Source: Amycolatopsis taiwanensis DSM 45107
GTDB lineage: Bacteria > Actinomycetota > Actinomycetes > Mycobacteriales > Pseudonocardiaceae
Assembly: GCF_000519205.1 (NCBI RefSeq)
Contig: NZ_JAFB01000013.1
Span: forward strand, 124,001 to 188,000
DNA: 64,000 nt
Direction: 5' to 3'
Shown: positions 41,071-50,507 of the stretch, one piece after another
Numbering within the stretch: position 1 is the first letter of the stretch
Layout: each line of letters begins with the position of its first letter
The notes under the pieces: generated by a model
Told to the model about the DNA's origin: nothing
The model's database searches: none
The model's input: the letters and a program-made list of their open reading frames with translations, nothing else
Position numbers and translations under genes: made by a program

Positions 41071-42621
41071 ATGAGCGCCATGACCGAACTGTCCCAGTCG
41101 GGATCGACGGAGGAGATCGCGCCGGAGAGCATGACCGGCCTGCTCGAAGAGGTCCTGCGAGAGTTCGCCGAGCCGGCCCCGGACGCCGATCCGCTGCACG
41201 TCGAGCTCCTCACCTCCGAGATCCTGGGCGAGTGGTGGGATGCCGGTGACGACCTCGCCGACGAGCTCGTCGCGTACGCCACCGCCGCGCCCGAACCGGA
41301 CCTCCTGGCCGCGCCGCTGGCCGCGCTGCGGGCGCTGGCCACCACCACCGAGCAGCGGGAAGCCGCGGGGCTGGCGCTGGAGAAGCTGGGGCTCACCGAG
41401 CCGGCCTGGGCGGCGGGCCTTGGCCAGGTGACCGTGGGCGAATGCTGGCAGACGGCCGACGTCTACGGCGACGAAAGCTCGGTGCTGTGCGTGTTCGGCA
41501 CCGGCGAGTCGGAGCACGGCCTGCTGGTTTCCATCAGCTACGCGAGGTTCGGCGGCTGGGCGGACGAAGCCGCGATCATCTCATCGCCCGCCGAAGTCGT
41601 CTCCGAGCTGCGCACGCAGGCCGCCGACAGCGAGGACCTGGTCACCTTCGAACGGATCACGCCGGCCCGCGCGCACCGGCTGCTCGAGGACGCCTTCGCC
41701 GGCACCGAGCGGCAGGACGAGCCGGAGATCACCGACGACTACGTCCGCTTCCGTGCGCTCGCGCTGGCCCGTACGCGGGCCCTGCCCGAGCCCGAGCCGG
41801 CGGAGGCGCCGAGCGGCCTGTCGCCGGAAGCGGGAGCCGCGGTCATCGACGAGTTCTTCCGCGACACCGATGCCGAGGACACCGAGGCCGCCCGGGCATG
41901 CGTCCTGCGGCTCATCGAGTTCGGCGTCGCACACGACCCGCGGCGCCCGCTGCGGGTCGGTCCGGCCAAGTTGGTGTCCTTTGTGGACGCCGTCGACGAC
42001 GGCGAGATCGAGCTGACCGACGAGCAGGACGAGGCCATCGCGGACGTCCTGCCGGCCTGGGCGCGGTGGGGCGCGAGCCGCGATGGCCTGCCGGAGCAGG
42101 CCGTCGAACTGCTGCTCGAAGCTGTCGATGAGCGGTTGTACGAGCGGACTCTGGACGGCGAGTCCTCCGTCTACCTCGCCGACGTCGAGGACCTTGACGA
42201 GGCCAATCTCCCGGACCTGCTGGCCCGCCGCCAGTTCGCCGTTCCGTCGGTGTACACCGAGATCGGCGACGAGGAGGTCGAACTCGACCCGAGCGACCCC
42301 GTGCAGCGCCGCCTGCTCGTCATCGGTGAGTACCCCGAGTTCCAGGATTCGCTCGCCGAGGACGGTTCGGACGACGACGCCTTCCGGGTGATCACTGCCT
42401 ACGCCACCGTCGTGGACCAGCTCTGGGACAACGAGCCGCCGGAGGTCTGGCAGGCCGCGCAGCGGCTGGCGGACCAGGGGCTGGAGCGGCACGAGGTGCT
42501 GGACACGCTGGCCGGGGTGCTCGAAGAGCTGCTCGAGCCGAGCGAGGGCGAGGACGAGGACCTGGAATTCGACGTCGACGAATACTTGAACGCGGTCGAC
42601 GACCTGGGCCAGAATGCGTGA
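41071..42621 (+). CDS. Acidic protein with DUF1841-like C-terminus
   Basis: The protein has 516 residues from ATG 41071 (41050 and 41080 are alternatives); no good ribosome site decides the start. It is strongly acidic throughout and lacks membrane segments. The last 110 residues (VIGEYPEFQDSLAEDG, then VDQLWDNEPPEVWQAAQRLA and HEVLDTLAGVLEELL) resemble DUF1841-type domains; the rest has no family I recognise, but contains a central SVLCVFGTGESEHGLLVSIS segment. Function unknown. It converges with a tiny membrane-protein gene. Confidence 0.78.
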   Translation: MSAMTELSQSGSTEEIAPESMTGLLEEVLREFAEPAPDADPLHVELLTSEILGEWWDAGDDLADELVAYATAAPEPDLLAAPLAALRALATTTEQREAAGLALEKLGLTEPAWAAGLGQVTVGECWQTADVYGDESSVLCVFGTGESEHGLLVSISYARFGGWADEAAIISSPAEVVSELRTQAADSEDLVTFERITPARAHRLLEDAFAGTERQDEPEITDDYVRFRALALARTRALPEPEPAEAPSGLSPEAGAAVIDEFFRDTDAEDTEAARACVLRLIEFGVAHDPRRPLRVGPAKLVSFVDAVDDGEIELTDEQDEAIADVLPAWARWGASRDGLPEQAVELLLEAVDERLYERTLDGESSVYLADVEDLDEANLPDLLARRQFAVPSVYTEIGDEEVELDPSDPVQRRLLVIGEYPEFQDSLAEDGSDDDAFRVITAYATVVDQLWDNEPPEVWQAAQRLADQGLERHEVLDTLAGVLEELLEPSEGEDEDLEFDVDEYLNAVDDLGQNA

Positions 42622-42642
42622 ATCGATCTTGGGTTCGAAACT

Positions 42643-42801
42643 TTAGTGGCTGACCGGCTGGTCCGGTATCACGTCGTGGTGCCGGCCCCGCCGCTCGTTG
42701 AGCACGTCGTTGAAATCGAGGACGAAGGCGCCGAACGCCATCGCCAGCAGTACCGCGATGCCCAGCACCGCCCCGATCCACGTGATGATGATCTCGAACA
42801 T
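42643..42801 (-). CDS. Small single-pass membrane protein
   Basis: The protein has 52 residues from ATG 42801, preceded by GGAAGGAGG at ideal spacing; the longer frame start at 42843 is not needed. A single transmembrane helix (IIITWIGAVLGIAVLLAMAF) is followed by a charged tail ending HHDVIPDQPVSH. Strong ribosome site and topology argue it is expressed. Function unknown. Confidence 0.65.
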   Translation of the reverse strand: MFEIIITWIGAVLGIAVLLAMAFGAFVLDFNDVLNERRGRHHDVIPDQPVSH

Positions 42802-42936
42802 CGGCGTGCCTCCTTCCCTGGTGAGGATGAACTTTCCAATCACAAGGGTGAGCGCTGCGCGCGTGTGACGGTATCGGCCAACCGGTTACAGCGGAGCGCC
42901 CCGGCATCAGCCATTCGGCCGACCGCTGAACCTGCG

Positions 42937-42975
42937 GTGTTATTCAGAATGTGTATGCGTAGTCGGACCGTGACT
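42937..42975 (-). repeat. Degenerate relative of repeat family A
   Basis: GTGTTATTC-GAAT, GCGTAGTC and GGACCGTGACTT align with GTGTTATTCGGAACATGTTC and GGTAGCCAGGCCGTGACAT at the inverted copy near 14980. It lies between the small membrane protein and coaA genes. Similarity is partial. Confidence 0.45.
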
Positions 42976-42995
42976 TCGGGTGCCGTCCGCGTTTT

Positions 42996-43928
42996 CTAGA
43001 GCTTGCGTAGGCGGACGCGGTTGATGGCGTGGTCGGCGTCCTTGCGCAGGACGAGGGTGGCACGCGGACGCGTCGGCTTGATGTTCTCCACCAGGTTCGG
43101 TTCGTTGATCGTGCGCCACAGGTGCCGGGCCTCGGCGCGCGCCTCGTCGTCGGGCAGTCCGGCGAAGTGGTGGAAGTGCGAGGCCGGGTCGGCGAACGCG
43201 GTCTGCCGCAGCTCGAGAAACCGTTCGATGTACCAGCGTTCGATGTCCGCGGTGTGCGCGTCGACGTAGATCGAGAAGTCGAACAGATCGGAAACGGTCA
43301 GCCGCGGGCCGGGCTGCAGGACGTTCAGACCCTCGATGATCAGGATGTCCGGCCGCCGGACCACCTGCTCCTCGCCCGGCACGATGTCGTAGGCCAGATG
43401 CGAGTAGACCGGGGCGCTGACCTCTTCCGCGCCGGACTTCACCTCGGTGACGAACCGCAACAGCGCCCGGCGGTCGTAGCTTTCCGGGAAGCCCTTCCGG
43501 TGCATGATGCCGCGCCGGACGAGCTCGTCCCGGGGGTAGAGGAACCCGTCGGTGGTCACCAGATCTACTCGCGGATGATCCGGCCACCGGGCGAGCAGGG
43601 TCCGCAGCAGCCGCGCGGTGGTCGACTTGCCGACCGCGACGCTGCCGGCGATGCCGATGACGAACGGGACCTTCGTGCCCCGGGCATCCTCGCCGAGGAA
43701 CGTCGTGGTCGCCTCGTAGAGCCGCTGGCGGGCCGCGACCTGCAGGTTGATCAACCGCGACAGCGGCAGGTACACATCCGCCACCTCGGCCAGATCGACC
43801 TTTTCGCCGAGCCCGCGAAGCCGCAGCAGTTCGGCCGCGGTGAGCGGCAGGGGCGTGTTGCGCCGGAGTTCCCGCCATTGCTCTCGATCCAGCTCGACGT
43901 AGGGACTGACCTGGAGAACCCGTGGCAT
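42996..43928 (-). CDS. coaA: Type I pantothenate kinase
   Basis: The protein has 310 residues and phosphorylates pantothenate in the first step of CoA synthesis. ATG 43928 lies 7 nt after GAGGAG; a GTG two codons earlier is too close to the site. Walker A is GSVAVGKST (95-103). [21 protein letters not shown], then [15 protein letters not shown], and [11 protein letters not shown] are CoaA landmarks. The final [20 protein letters not shown] completes the family pattern. Length equals mycobacterial CoaA. Confidence 0.97.
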   Translation of the reverse strand: MPRVLQVSPYVELDREQWRELRRNTPLPLTAAELLRLRGLGEKVDLAEVADVYLPLSRLINLQVAARQRLYEATTTFLGEDARGTKVPFVIGIAGSVAVGKSTTARLLRTLLARWPDHPRVDLVTTDGFLYPRDELVRRGIMHRKGFPESYDRRALLRFVTEVKSGAEEVSAPVYSHLAYDIVPGEEQVVRRPDILIIEGLNVLQPGPRLTVSDLFDFSIYVDAHTADIERWYIERFLELRQTAFADPASHFHHFAGLPDDEARAEARHLWRTINEPNLVENIKPTRPRATLVLRKDADHAINRVRLRKL

Positions 43929-44092
43929 TCCCACTCTCCTCGCCCTTCGCTGGGTCGACGTCTACATGGTGAGATAACGCTCCTCTAACCGTAGGGCTTG
44001 TGGGACCACACGAACACGGCCTGTGAGTTACTGCACTGGGACTGTTTCGACACGCGTTGCGTGACGGTACGGGCAGCGGAACCAGCCGCGCC

Positions 44093-44719
44093 CTAGGCGC
44101 CGCCGAAGACCTCGGTCCAGGCGGCGGCGACCTGGCGCGCGCAGGTTTGCGGGGACACCCCGCCGACGCCGGTGCCGAGACCGGGCATCGCGATGGTGGC
44201 CACCTCGCGACGAATTTCGACGCCGTGTTCCAGCCGCCCGTCCCGCCACAGCCGGAACACCGCCCGGGCCGCGAGGTACGGGTGGACCGTGTCGGCCGGC
44301 AGGCGCTCCCCGGCTTCACGCATGGTCGGCGCGCTGATCAGCCACGCCGGCGTGGGCTCGCCGGTCGGCACCACGAGCGCCTGTCCGATCGGCAATTCGC
44401 CGCCGTGATAGGCGAGCACAGCGCTGCGTACGTTCTGCTCGACACCCGGAAACGCAAGCGCGTACACGGAGTCGATGCCGCCGCGCATCCAGCCGTAGGA
44501 GTTCGCCGGGCTTACCACCGCGTCGGCGGACACGTCGAGCACCGAGCCGTGGTGCACGCGCAGGCTGCCGTGCACGGCGTCCGCCACGGACTGCCAGGCC
44601 ATGGCCAGCGGCTCGTCGACCGCGCACAGCACCAGGGTGGGGCAGGGGGGCACGACCTGGCCGCCGGTCCCGTGGTGGGTGGCGTACGTGTCCGAGTCGG
44701 CCGTCACGGCTACAACCAT
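44093..44719 (-). CDS. Macro-domain (ADP-ribose-binding) protein
   Basis: The protein has 208 residues from ATG 44719. The macro fold signatures are DAVVSPANSYGWMRGGID (the Asn and Gly-rich loop that bind the distal ribose), QALVVPTGEPTPAWLISAPT and AMPGLGTGVGG. It could hydrolyse ADP-ribose from proteins, nucleic acids or small compounds. TACCGT lies 8 nt upstream on the minus strand. It is divergent from pheA. Macro domains near single housekeeping genes have no fixed function. Confidence 0.88.
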   Translation of the reverse strand: MVVAVTADSDTYATHHGTGGQVVPPCPTLVLCAVDEPLAMAWQSVADAVHGSLRVHHGSVLDVSADAVVSPANSYGWMRGGIDSVYALAFPGVEQNVRSAVLAYHGGELPIGQALVVPTGEPTPAWLISAPTMREAGERLPADTVHPYLAARAVFRLWRDGRLEHGVEIRREVATIAMPGLGTGVGGVSPQTCARQVAAAWTEVFGGA

Positions 44720-44826
44720 GCCAAAAAACGGTATCGGACGTAACCGTGGTATCCACGTAATGCCTGAACAGAGCAGCGTGTCGCCTGCCCCGAACGAGTA
44801 CGGGCCTGCACAGTTACGCTGGTCAC

Positions 44827-45738
44827 GTGTCGAAGATCGCATACTTCGGTCCTGAAGGGACGTTCACCGAACAGGCGGCGCGGCTGCTGGCAGGCGATGC
44901 CGAGCTGATTCCCGTTGAGACGATCCCGCTCGCCCTTTCGGCCGTGCGTAAGGGAGAAGTCGACGCCGCCTGCGTGCCGGTGGAGAACTCGGTGGAGGGC
45001 GCGGTGCCCGCGACGCTCGACGGGCTTGCCGAGCAGGAGCCGTTGGTCGCGTCCGCGGAGGCCTTGCTGCCGGTGCGGTTCAGCGTGCTGACCCGGCCGG
45101 ACGCCGGTGAGATCCAGACCGTGGCCAGCCACCCGCATGCCCTCGCGCAGGTCCGGCTCTGGCTGGAGGCCAACCTGCCGGGCGCGCGCCCGGTGGCCGC
45201 CTCGTCGACGGCGGCGGCCGCGGTGGCCGTGCTGGCCGGCGAGTTCGACGCGGCGGTGACTGCGCCGGTAGCGGCAGAGCACTACCCGCTGCGGGTCATG
45301 GCCACCGAGGTGGCCGACGTGCAGGACGCGCGCACGCGATTCCTGCTGGTTCGCCAGCCGCAGCACCCGCTGCCCGAGCCGACCGGCGCCGACCGCACGT
45401 CGATCGTCGCGGCCGCGGCCAACCGCACCGGAGCGCTCGCGGAGTTGCTGAGCGAGCTGGCCAGCCGGGGCATCAACCTGACCCGGCTGGACGCGCGCCC
45501 GGCGCGGTCCAACTTCGGCGAGTACCGGTTCTTCATCGACTTCGAGGGCCACATCGCCGAGCCGAGGATCGGCGACGCGCTGGCCGCTCTGCGCCGCCGG
45601 TGCCGGAACGTGCGCTTCCTCGGCTCGCACCCGCGGGCGGACGGCGTGCGGTCGACGATCGAGCCCGCCGCCGGCAACGACGACTTCGTGGAAGCCACGG
45701 ACTGGGTCGCTGCTGTGCGTGCCGGAAAAACGGCCTAG
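44827..45738 (+). CDS. pheA: Prephenate dehydratase
   Basis: The protein has 303 residues and makes phenylpyruvate for phenylalanine synthesis. IAYFGPEGTFTEQAA, VPVENSVEGAVPATLD and the catalytic ARTRFLLV (Thr-Arg-Phe) are present. The C-terminal ACT domain has NRTGALAELLSELASRGINL for Phe feedback. GTG 44827 is 6 nt after TACGCT, so leaderless. A phosphoglycerate-mutase-like gene follows, as in M. tuberculosis Rv3838c-Rv3837c. Confidence 0.97.
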   Translation: MSKIAYFGPEGTFTEQAARLLAGDAELIPVETIPLALSAVRKGEVDAACVPVENSVEGAVPATLDGLAEQEPLVASAEALLPVRFSVLTRPDAGEIQTVASHPHALAQVRLWLEANLPGARPVAASSTAAAAVAVLAGEFDAAVTAPVAAEHYPLRVMATEVADVQDARTRFLLVRQPQHPLPEPTGADRTSIVAAAANRTGALAELLSELASRGINLTRLDARPARSNFGEYRFFIDFEGHIAEPRIGDALAALRRRCRNVRFLGSHPRADGVRSTIEPAAGNDDFVEATDWVAAVRAGKTA

Positions 45739-45799
45739 CCGGCGCGCAAGAGCCCGTACTCTCAATGCGCACACCGACGGAAAGACCAGGGGAGCGCGG

Positions 45800-46420
45800 G
45801 TGAAGCTGTATCTGATCCGGCACGCCGAGAGCGAGGCCAACGTCCGCCGTGTTCTGGACACCGCCCTGCCCGGGCCGCCGCTGACCGAGCGCGGCCGGCA
45901 GCAGGCGCAGGCGCTCGCGGACCGGCTCCGCGACGAGCCGCTGGCCGCGGTGTACGCCTCATACGCCACTCGCGCCCAGCAGACCGCCGAACCGCTGGCG
46001 GAGGCCTTTGCGCTGGAGGTGCAGTCCATCGAAGGAGTGCACGAGGTCGGTGTGGGCGCCCTCGAGGGACTTGGTGACCCGGATTCGAACCGGACCTATA
46101 CGAACATCACGCGCGCCTGGACCCGGGGTGATCTCAACCTCGCGATGCCGGGCGGTGGCGAGAGCGGCGAGCGGCTGCGGGCGCGGTTCACCACGGCCGT
46201 CGCCGAGTTGCGGGCCAAGCACGAGGCGGCCGGCGAGGACGCCGTCGTGGCGCTGGTCAGCCACGGCGGCGCGATCCGGTTGAACGCGGAATGGCTGTCC
46301 GACAACGTGCGACCGGAGGTCGCCGACCAGGGGCTGCTCCCGAACACCGGGATCGTCGTGCTGGAGAGCCTGCCGCGGGGTGGCTGGACCTGCCTGAGCT
46401 GGGCCGGCGCACCCATGTAG
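45800..46420 (+). CDS. Histidine-phosphatase (phosphoglycerate-mutase-like) protein
   Basis: The protein has 206 residues from GTG 45800. The catalytic LIRHAESEAN contains the phospho-His (His8). YASYATRAQQTAEPLA has the second Arg, and ALVSHGGAIRLN the second catalytic His. The exact substrate is unknown; similar genes next to pheA are annotated gpm2-like. It follows pheA by about 60 nt and is probably co-transcribed. Confidence 0.9.
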   Translation: MKLYLIRHAESEANVRRVLDTALPGPPLTERGRQQAQALADRLRDEPLAAVYASYATRAQQTAEPLAEAFALEVQSIEGVHEVGVGALEGLGDPDSNRTYTNITRAWTRGDLNLAMPGGGESGERLRARFTTAVAELRAKHEAAGEDAVVALVSHGGAIRLNAEWLSDNVRPEVADQGLLPNTGIVVLESLPRGGWTCLSWAGAPM

Positions 46421-46433
46421 CGTCCGGCCGAGG

Positions 46434-46724
46434 TCAGCCGAACGGCGACCGCTCGCCGGTCACGTCGTACTCCATCACGTGGCCGGCGCGGATGGCGATT
46501 CCCGTATCCGGAGCGGCAGCGACTTTTCGCCATGCGTCAAGGTGTGCCTTGGACTCCCACCGCTCGAAGTTGTTCACCCGCGCGGGGTCGAGCGGATCGG
46601 CAGAGATGGCCAGGTCGAGGCAGCCGGGTGCGTCGCGTCCCCGGCGCAGCAGATCCTGATGGGCGGCGACGAAGGTATCGCGAGCCTTGGGGTCGACTTC
46701 CAGGTAACCGGCGATGATCAACAT
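46434..46724 (-). CDS. Antibiotic biosynthesis monooxygenase (ABM) domain protein
   Basis: The protein has 96 residues from ATG 46724, preceded by GGAAGGAG. The dimeric ferredoxin-like ABM fold is seen in MLIIAGYLEVDPKARDTFVAAH, shown here by its core GYLEVDPKARDTF, then CLDLAISADPLDPARVNNFERWES. Members include quinol monooxygenases (YgiN-like) and stress proteins. No linked pathway is visible. It converges with the histidine-phosphatase gene. Confidence 0.88.
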   Translation of the reverse strand: MLIIAGYLEVDPKARDTFVAAHQDLLRRGRDAPGCLDLAISADPLDPARVNNFERWESKAHLDAWRKVAAAPDTGIAIRAGHVMEYDVTGERSPFG

Positions 46725-46921
46725 CGACGGAACTCCTTCCTCCACTGGTTGGCGATGTCTGCTCGTGGAGACCGCCGGCGCCCGGAAAACTTATCTGTGA
46801 ATGGCGCCAGACAGAAGTTCACCGCTTCTGGTCCAGAATTGAAAGTTCATCCCAAGCTGGGCAACCGAGGGTACGGATGGACGTCTCCCGGGTAGTGCTC
46901 AACCAGCACAGGGAGGCGAGA

Positions 46922-47587
46922 ATGGTGCAGAACAGGATTTCCCGGATCGGCCTGGCGGTGGCCGCGGCCGCGGTGGCCGCCGTGGCGTCGGCGTGCAACC
47001 AGGGCACGAACAATGCTCAAGCCCCGGCGAGCGAGACCCCGGCCACGAACGTGACCGCTCCGAGCAGCTCGGCTACGGACTCGCCCACTCCGTCCGCGAT
47101 GCCCGGCGCGTCCGGTGGTGACGCCGCGGCGAACCCCGCGCCGGATGCCAACGGTTTCTGCAAGTCGGCCGACCTGAGGCTGTCCCTCGGGCGTGGCGAG
47201 GGGGCCGCGGGGACCGCGTACCGTCCGCTGGTCTTCACCAACGTGAGCGACCACCAGTGCGTCATCCAGGGCTTCCCCGGTGTCTCCTACGTCGGTGGTG
47301 ACGACGGTCATCAGGTCGGCGCCGCCGCCGAGCGGCAGGGCACCAAGGGCGCGCCGATCACCCTCCACAAGGGCGAGTCCGCCTTCGCCACCGTCGGGTT
47401 CGTCACCATCGAGAACTTCGACCCGGCGGCCTGCCAGCCGCAGCCCGTGCGAGGCCTACGCGTGTACCCGCCGCAGGAGACCGCGTCGATGTACCTCGAC
47501 CTGCCGACCACCGGTTGCGCCAGTGACAAGATTCCGGGCCACCAGCTCAGCGTGAAGACGATCGAGAAGGGCACCGGGGAGAACTGA
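46922..47587 (+). CDS. DUF4232 lipoprotein
   Basis: The protein has 221 residues. ATG 46922 follows GGAGGCGAG. The signal peptide ends in a lipobox VASAC with Cys25, so it is anchored in the membrane outer leaflet. A Pro/Ser/Thr-rich linker (about 26-80) leads to the DUF4232 beta-sandwich (FTNVSDHQCVIQGFPGVSYV, then QRPVRGLRVYPP-like strand) with three cysteines likely forming disulfides. Function unknown; common in mycobacteria and relatives. Confidence 0.88.
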   Translation: MVQNRISRIGLAVAAAAVAAVASACNQGTNNAQAPASETPATNVTAPSSSATDSPTPSAMPGASGGDAAANPAPDANGFCKSADLRLSLGRGEGAAGTAYRPLVFTNVSDHQCVIQGFPGVSYVGGDDGHQVGAAAERQGTKGAPITLHKGESAFATVGFVTIENFDPAACQPQPVRGLRVYPPQETASMYLDLPTTGCASDKIPGHQLSVKTIEKGTGEN

Positions 47588-47598
47588 GCTCGCCGACC

Positions 47599-48855
47599 TC
47601 AATGAGAGCGCTCGGCTCCGCGGTGTTGATCGTGCGCCGGTTCCGCCGAGAGCGAGAACCGGCGCAACGCCGGCACGGCGAACCCGGCCAGCGCGATCTG
47701 GAGGAACCCGGATACCGCGAAGGTCGCGCCGGCGCTGCCGAGCAACCGGGTGAGCCCACCGCCGAGCAGCGCGCCGACCGGGATCGCACCCCACACGACG
47801 GTCCGCCACGCGCCGAGCACGCGGCCGAGCAGTTCACCGGGCACCAGCGCATGACGGGCGGTTGCGAGGACCACGTTCACCGCCACCACCGACCCCGCGA
47901 ACACCCCGAACAGCACGGCGGCCACCACCGGCTGCCGGAACAGGCCCATCCCGGCGAAGGCCAGGCCACAGACCCCGATTCCGCCGATGAGTACCGGCTT
48001 GCGGCCGGTGAGCGTGACCAGCCGGGGCGCGAGCGCGGCCCCGGCCAGGCCGCCGATCCCGCCGACGAAGGCGAACAGGCCGAAGGTCGCGTTGCTCAGC
48101 TGCAGGTCGTCCAGGGCGTAGAGGACGAGTTGCGCCTGGGCGAGTTCGCCGGTCAGCGCCGTCAGCCCGCCGATGATCACGAGCCGTCGCAGCAACGGGG
48201 CACGGGCCAGCCAGTTGAGGCCGTCGACGAGATCGGCGCGCAGCTTCGTCGGTGCGGCGCCCTCGTTCGGCCGGTAACGGCCGGTCAGGCCGAGCAACAG
48301 CACGGCGGCGACCACGAAGCCGGCCGAGTTCAGCAGGAACGGGAAGGCCGCGAACAGCGCGAAGGTCGCGCTGCCGACCGGGCCGCCGAGGAAGACCTGG
48401 CCCAGTATCTCGGCGGCCTGGAACTTGCTGTTCGCGCTCTCCAGGCGGTCCTGCCCGGCGACCGCGGGAATCAGCGCGTTTCCGGCGCTTTCCGCGATCG
48501 TCTCCGCGGTGCCGAGCAGCATGGCCGCCACGTACACCAGCCAGATCGAGATACTGCCGGTCCACACCCCGATCGTGGTCAGGCCGATCACCACGCTGCG
48601 CCCGACGTTGGCCAGCAGCATCGCCCGCCGCCGGTCGACCCGGTCCACCAGCGCCCCGGCGAGCAAACCGAAGAGCAGCCAGGGGGCGAACTGCGTGGCC
48701 GACAGCGCCCCGATCTGCACCGGATCGTGCGTCAGCGTGGTCGCCAGGAGCGGAAAGGCCACCTTTCCGATGCCGTCGGCGAGATTGCCGATCGCGCTGG
48801 AGGACAACAACCACTCGAGCCGCCGGTCACGGGGGGAACTCGTCCGAACGGCCAT
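47599..48855 (-). CDS. MFS transporter, EntS-like exporter family
   Basis: The protein has 418 residues from ATG 48855, with GAGGGG upstream; earlier in-frame starts are less likely. Twelve helices with GLLAGALVDRVDRRRAMLLA, the MFS motif A between helices 2 and 3, and the EntS/MFS_3 pattern SAGNALIPAVAGQDRLESAN. EntS exports siderophores, but the substrate here is unknown. It converges with the DUF4232 gene, 11 nt apart. Confidence 0.9.
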   Translation of the reverse strand: MAVRTSSPRDRRLEWLLSSSAIGNLADGIGKVAFPLLATTLTHDPVQIGALSATQFAPWLLFGLLAGALVDRVDRRRAMLLANVGRSVVIGLTTIGVWTGSISIWLVYVAAMLLGTAETIAESAGNALIPAVAGQDRLESANSKFQAAEILGQVFLGGPVGSATFALFAAFPFLLNSAGFVVAAVLLLGLTGRYRPNEGAAPTKLRADLVDGLNWLARAPLLRRLVIIGGLTALTGELAQAQLVLYALDDLQLSNATFGLFAFVGGIGGLAGAALAPRLVTLTGRKPVLIGGIGVCGLAFAGMGLFRQPVVAAVLFGVFAGSVVAVNVVLATARHALVPGELLGRVLGAWRTVVWGAIPVGALLGGGLTRLLGSAGATFAVSGFLQIALAGFAVPALRRFSLSAEPAHDQHRGAERSH

Positions 48856-49027
48856 CGTCGCGCCACCCCTCAGGTCGTGCTCCTCGGACCCGGACCGGGC
48901 CGCGAAAACGCTGCTGCCCGTACGCGATCGTGGCATAACGACAAGTGACAGCGTTAGCAACTATTGGCGTAAAGTGCCGAACGGATCACCGAGTGCTACT
49001 CCAGCTGGAGGGCGTTCAAGCGTCCGT

Positions 49028-49102
49028 GTTCGTGCTCCGGTGTCCGGTGAGCGGAAGACGCGCCGCCGGAGGCTCGCGAACGCGGCCGCGGGCCGCTGGA
49101 GG
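49028..49102 (+). repeat. Dispersed intergenic repeat family B, copy 2
   Basis: About 70-75 bp nearly identical to 12711-12781 (GTTCGTGCTCCGG, GGAAGACGCGCCGCCGGAGG, CGCGAACGCGGCCGCGGGCC). It lies between the MFS gene start and the metallopeptidase gene end. Confidence 0.8.
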
Positions 49103-49122
49103 AGGTTTCACCGCCAGGTGCG

Positions 49123-49473
49123 TCAGCCCCAGCCGAGTTCATGAAGGCGCGCGTCGTCGATACCGAAATGGTGTGCGATCTCGTGCACCACGGTGATCAG
49201 CACCTCTTCGACGACCTGGTCCTCGCTGTCGCACATCTGGAGAATGGGCCGCCGGTAGATGGAGATCCGGTCGGGCAGCACCCCGCCGTAATCGGAGGTC
49301 CGCTCGGTCAGCGCGATGCCGTGGTACAGACCGAGAATGTCGGGTGCCTCGTCGTTGTGGTCCTCCACCAGGACGACCACGTTGTCCATCGCCTGGCTGA
49401 ACTCGGCGGGCACCTCGTCGAGTGCGTCGGCCACCAGCTCCTCGAAACGTGCCGCGGACATCTCCACGGGCAT
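49123..49473 (-). CDS. Zincin-like metallopeptidase (MMP/zinicin, DUF1025)
   Basis: The protein has 116 residues from ATG 49473. It carries the HExxHxxGxxD motif in VVHEIAHHFGIDDARLHELG (His97, Glu98, His101, Asp107). RISIYRRPILQMCDSEDQVV precedes it. Members are small cytoplasmic zinc metallopeptidases of unclear substrate. The start is 2 nt from the septum-formation gene stop, making one operon; the same pair occurs in M. tuberculosis (Rv3836-Rv3835) as I recall. Confidence 0.9.
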   Translation of the reverse strand: MPVEMSAARFEELVADALDEVPAEFSQAMDNVVVLVEDHNDEAPDILGLYHGIALTERTSDYGGVLPDRISIYRRPILQMCDSEDQVVEEVLITVVHEIAHHFGIDDARLHELGWG

Positions 49474-49475
49474 GG

Positions 49476-50444
49476 TCAACCGCCCGGCTGCGCCGGTGGC
49501 TGGCCCCCATCCGGCGGCTGGCCTCCCTCCGGCGGGGCATCCTGGGCGTTTTGGCGGATGCTTCCGGTGATCGCCTGCAGCCCGCTGTTGTCCTCCAGCT
49601 TCGCGCCGACCTTGCAGTTGACCTGCGTGGAGCCGGCATCCCAGCTTTCCTGCTGCACCGTGTCCCAGGCCAGGATCAGCTTCTGCTTGCCGAGATCGAC
49701 GCCGCCGGCGTAGGACTGGACATCCTTGTTGCACTCGGTGTCCAGCCACGTCGACTGGTCATTGCGGTTCGGGAAGCCGCCGTTGAAGTGGTCTTTCAGG
49801 TCGACCGTCGCGACGATCTCGTACGCGTGCGCCTGGGCGCAGTCGATCGGGTTGCCGACCGTCTTGCCGGCGAGCGCGAGGCAGGTGCCCGGCTCCCAGA
49901 CCGCGGACTGCGATACGTCGGCCGCCTTGCCCGTGGTCGGCTGCAGCTCGCCGCCGGGCGCGGCCCACTCGAGCACACAGCGCATTTCCCGGTCGCCGTC
50001 GGACCACTGGTCATTGGTGGGGCGCAGCGCGCTGACCGCGAACTTGCCGAACGGGTCGAGTGGCTTGCCCAGATACTTCTGCGCGTCGTCCGTGCACTTC
50101 TCGAGCGCGAGATCGCGCCACTGGTCCACGGTCGGCGACGGGGTGCCCGGCCCGTACCGATCTGCGATGTTGACCACACCCGTTACCTCGTACAGATGCG
50201 GTTGGTCGCACGAGACAAGGTGGATGTCCGAAGCGTCCGGCTGGGCCCAGAACAGGCAACTGCCGGGTGCGGAGTTGAACGCCGCCTTGGCTTCCGGGGA
50301 CTCGTCGACGTGCCCGCCGCCGGTCACGGTCCCGCCCCAGGAGAACGCCACGTTCAACGAAAGCGCTGCGACCGCGCCAACGAAAACACCCACCATAACC
50401 AGCCGGGTGCGCAGCGTGTTCCGTTCGACTTTGTCCGCAGGCAT
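49476..50444 (-). CDS. Septum-formation family membrane protein
   Basis: The protein has 322 residues from ATG 50444 (a TTG at 50453 is possible). One N-terminal transmembrane helix (about 16-40) precedes two similar extracellular repeats, each with Cys, DxAxAH/EV and YE patterns (SCDQPHLYEVTGVV and DCAQAHAYEIVATVD). These are the marks of the actinobacterial Septum_form domain. The tail is Pro/Gly-rich (GGQPPDGGQPPAQPGG). It is thought to act near division septa, though evidence is thin. It is divergent from the YjfM-like gene. Confidence 0.87.
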   Translation of the reverse strand: MPADKVERNTLRTRLVMVGVFVGAVAALSLNVAFSWGGTVTGGGHVDESPEAKAAFNSAPGSCLFWAQPDASDIHLVSCDQPHLYEVTGVVNIADRYGPGTPSPTVDQWRDLALEKCTDDAQKYLGKPLDPFGKFAVSALRPTNDQWSDGDREMRCVLEWAAPGGELQPTTGKAADVSQSAVWEPGTCLALAGKTVGNPIDCAQAHAYEIVATVDLKDHFNGGFPNRNDQSTWLDTECNKDVQSYAGGVDLGKQKLILAWDTVQQESWDAGSTQVNCKVGAKLEDNSGLQAITGSIRQNAQDAPPEGGQPPDGGQPPAQPGG

Positions 50445-50507
50445 CGGTGTCAATAATGCATGCGTTGTGACCCCTTGGCACCTCTTGGGTGGCTAATGTA
50501 GGCAGCG

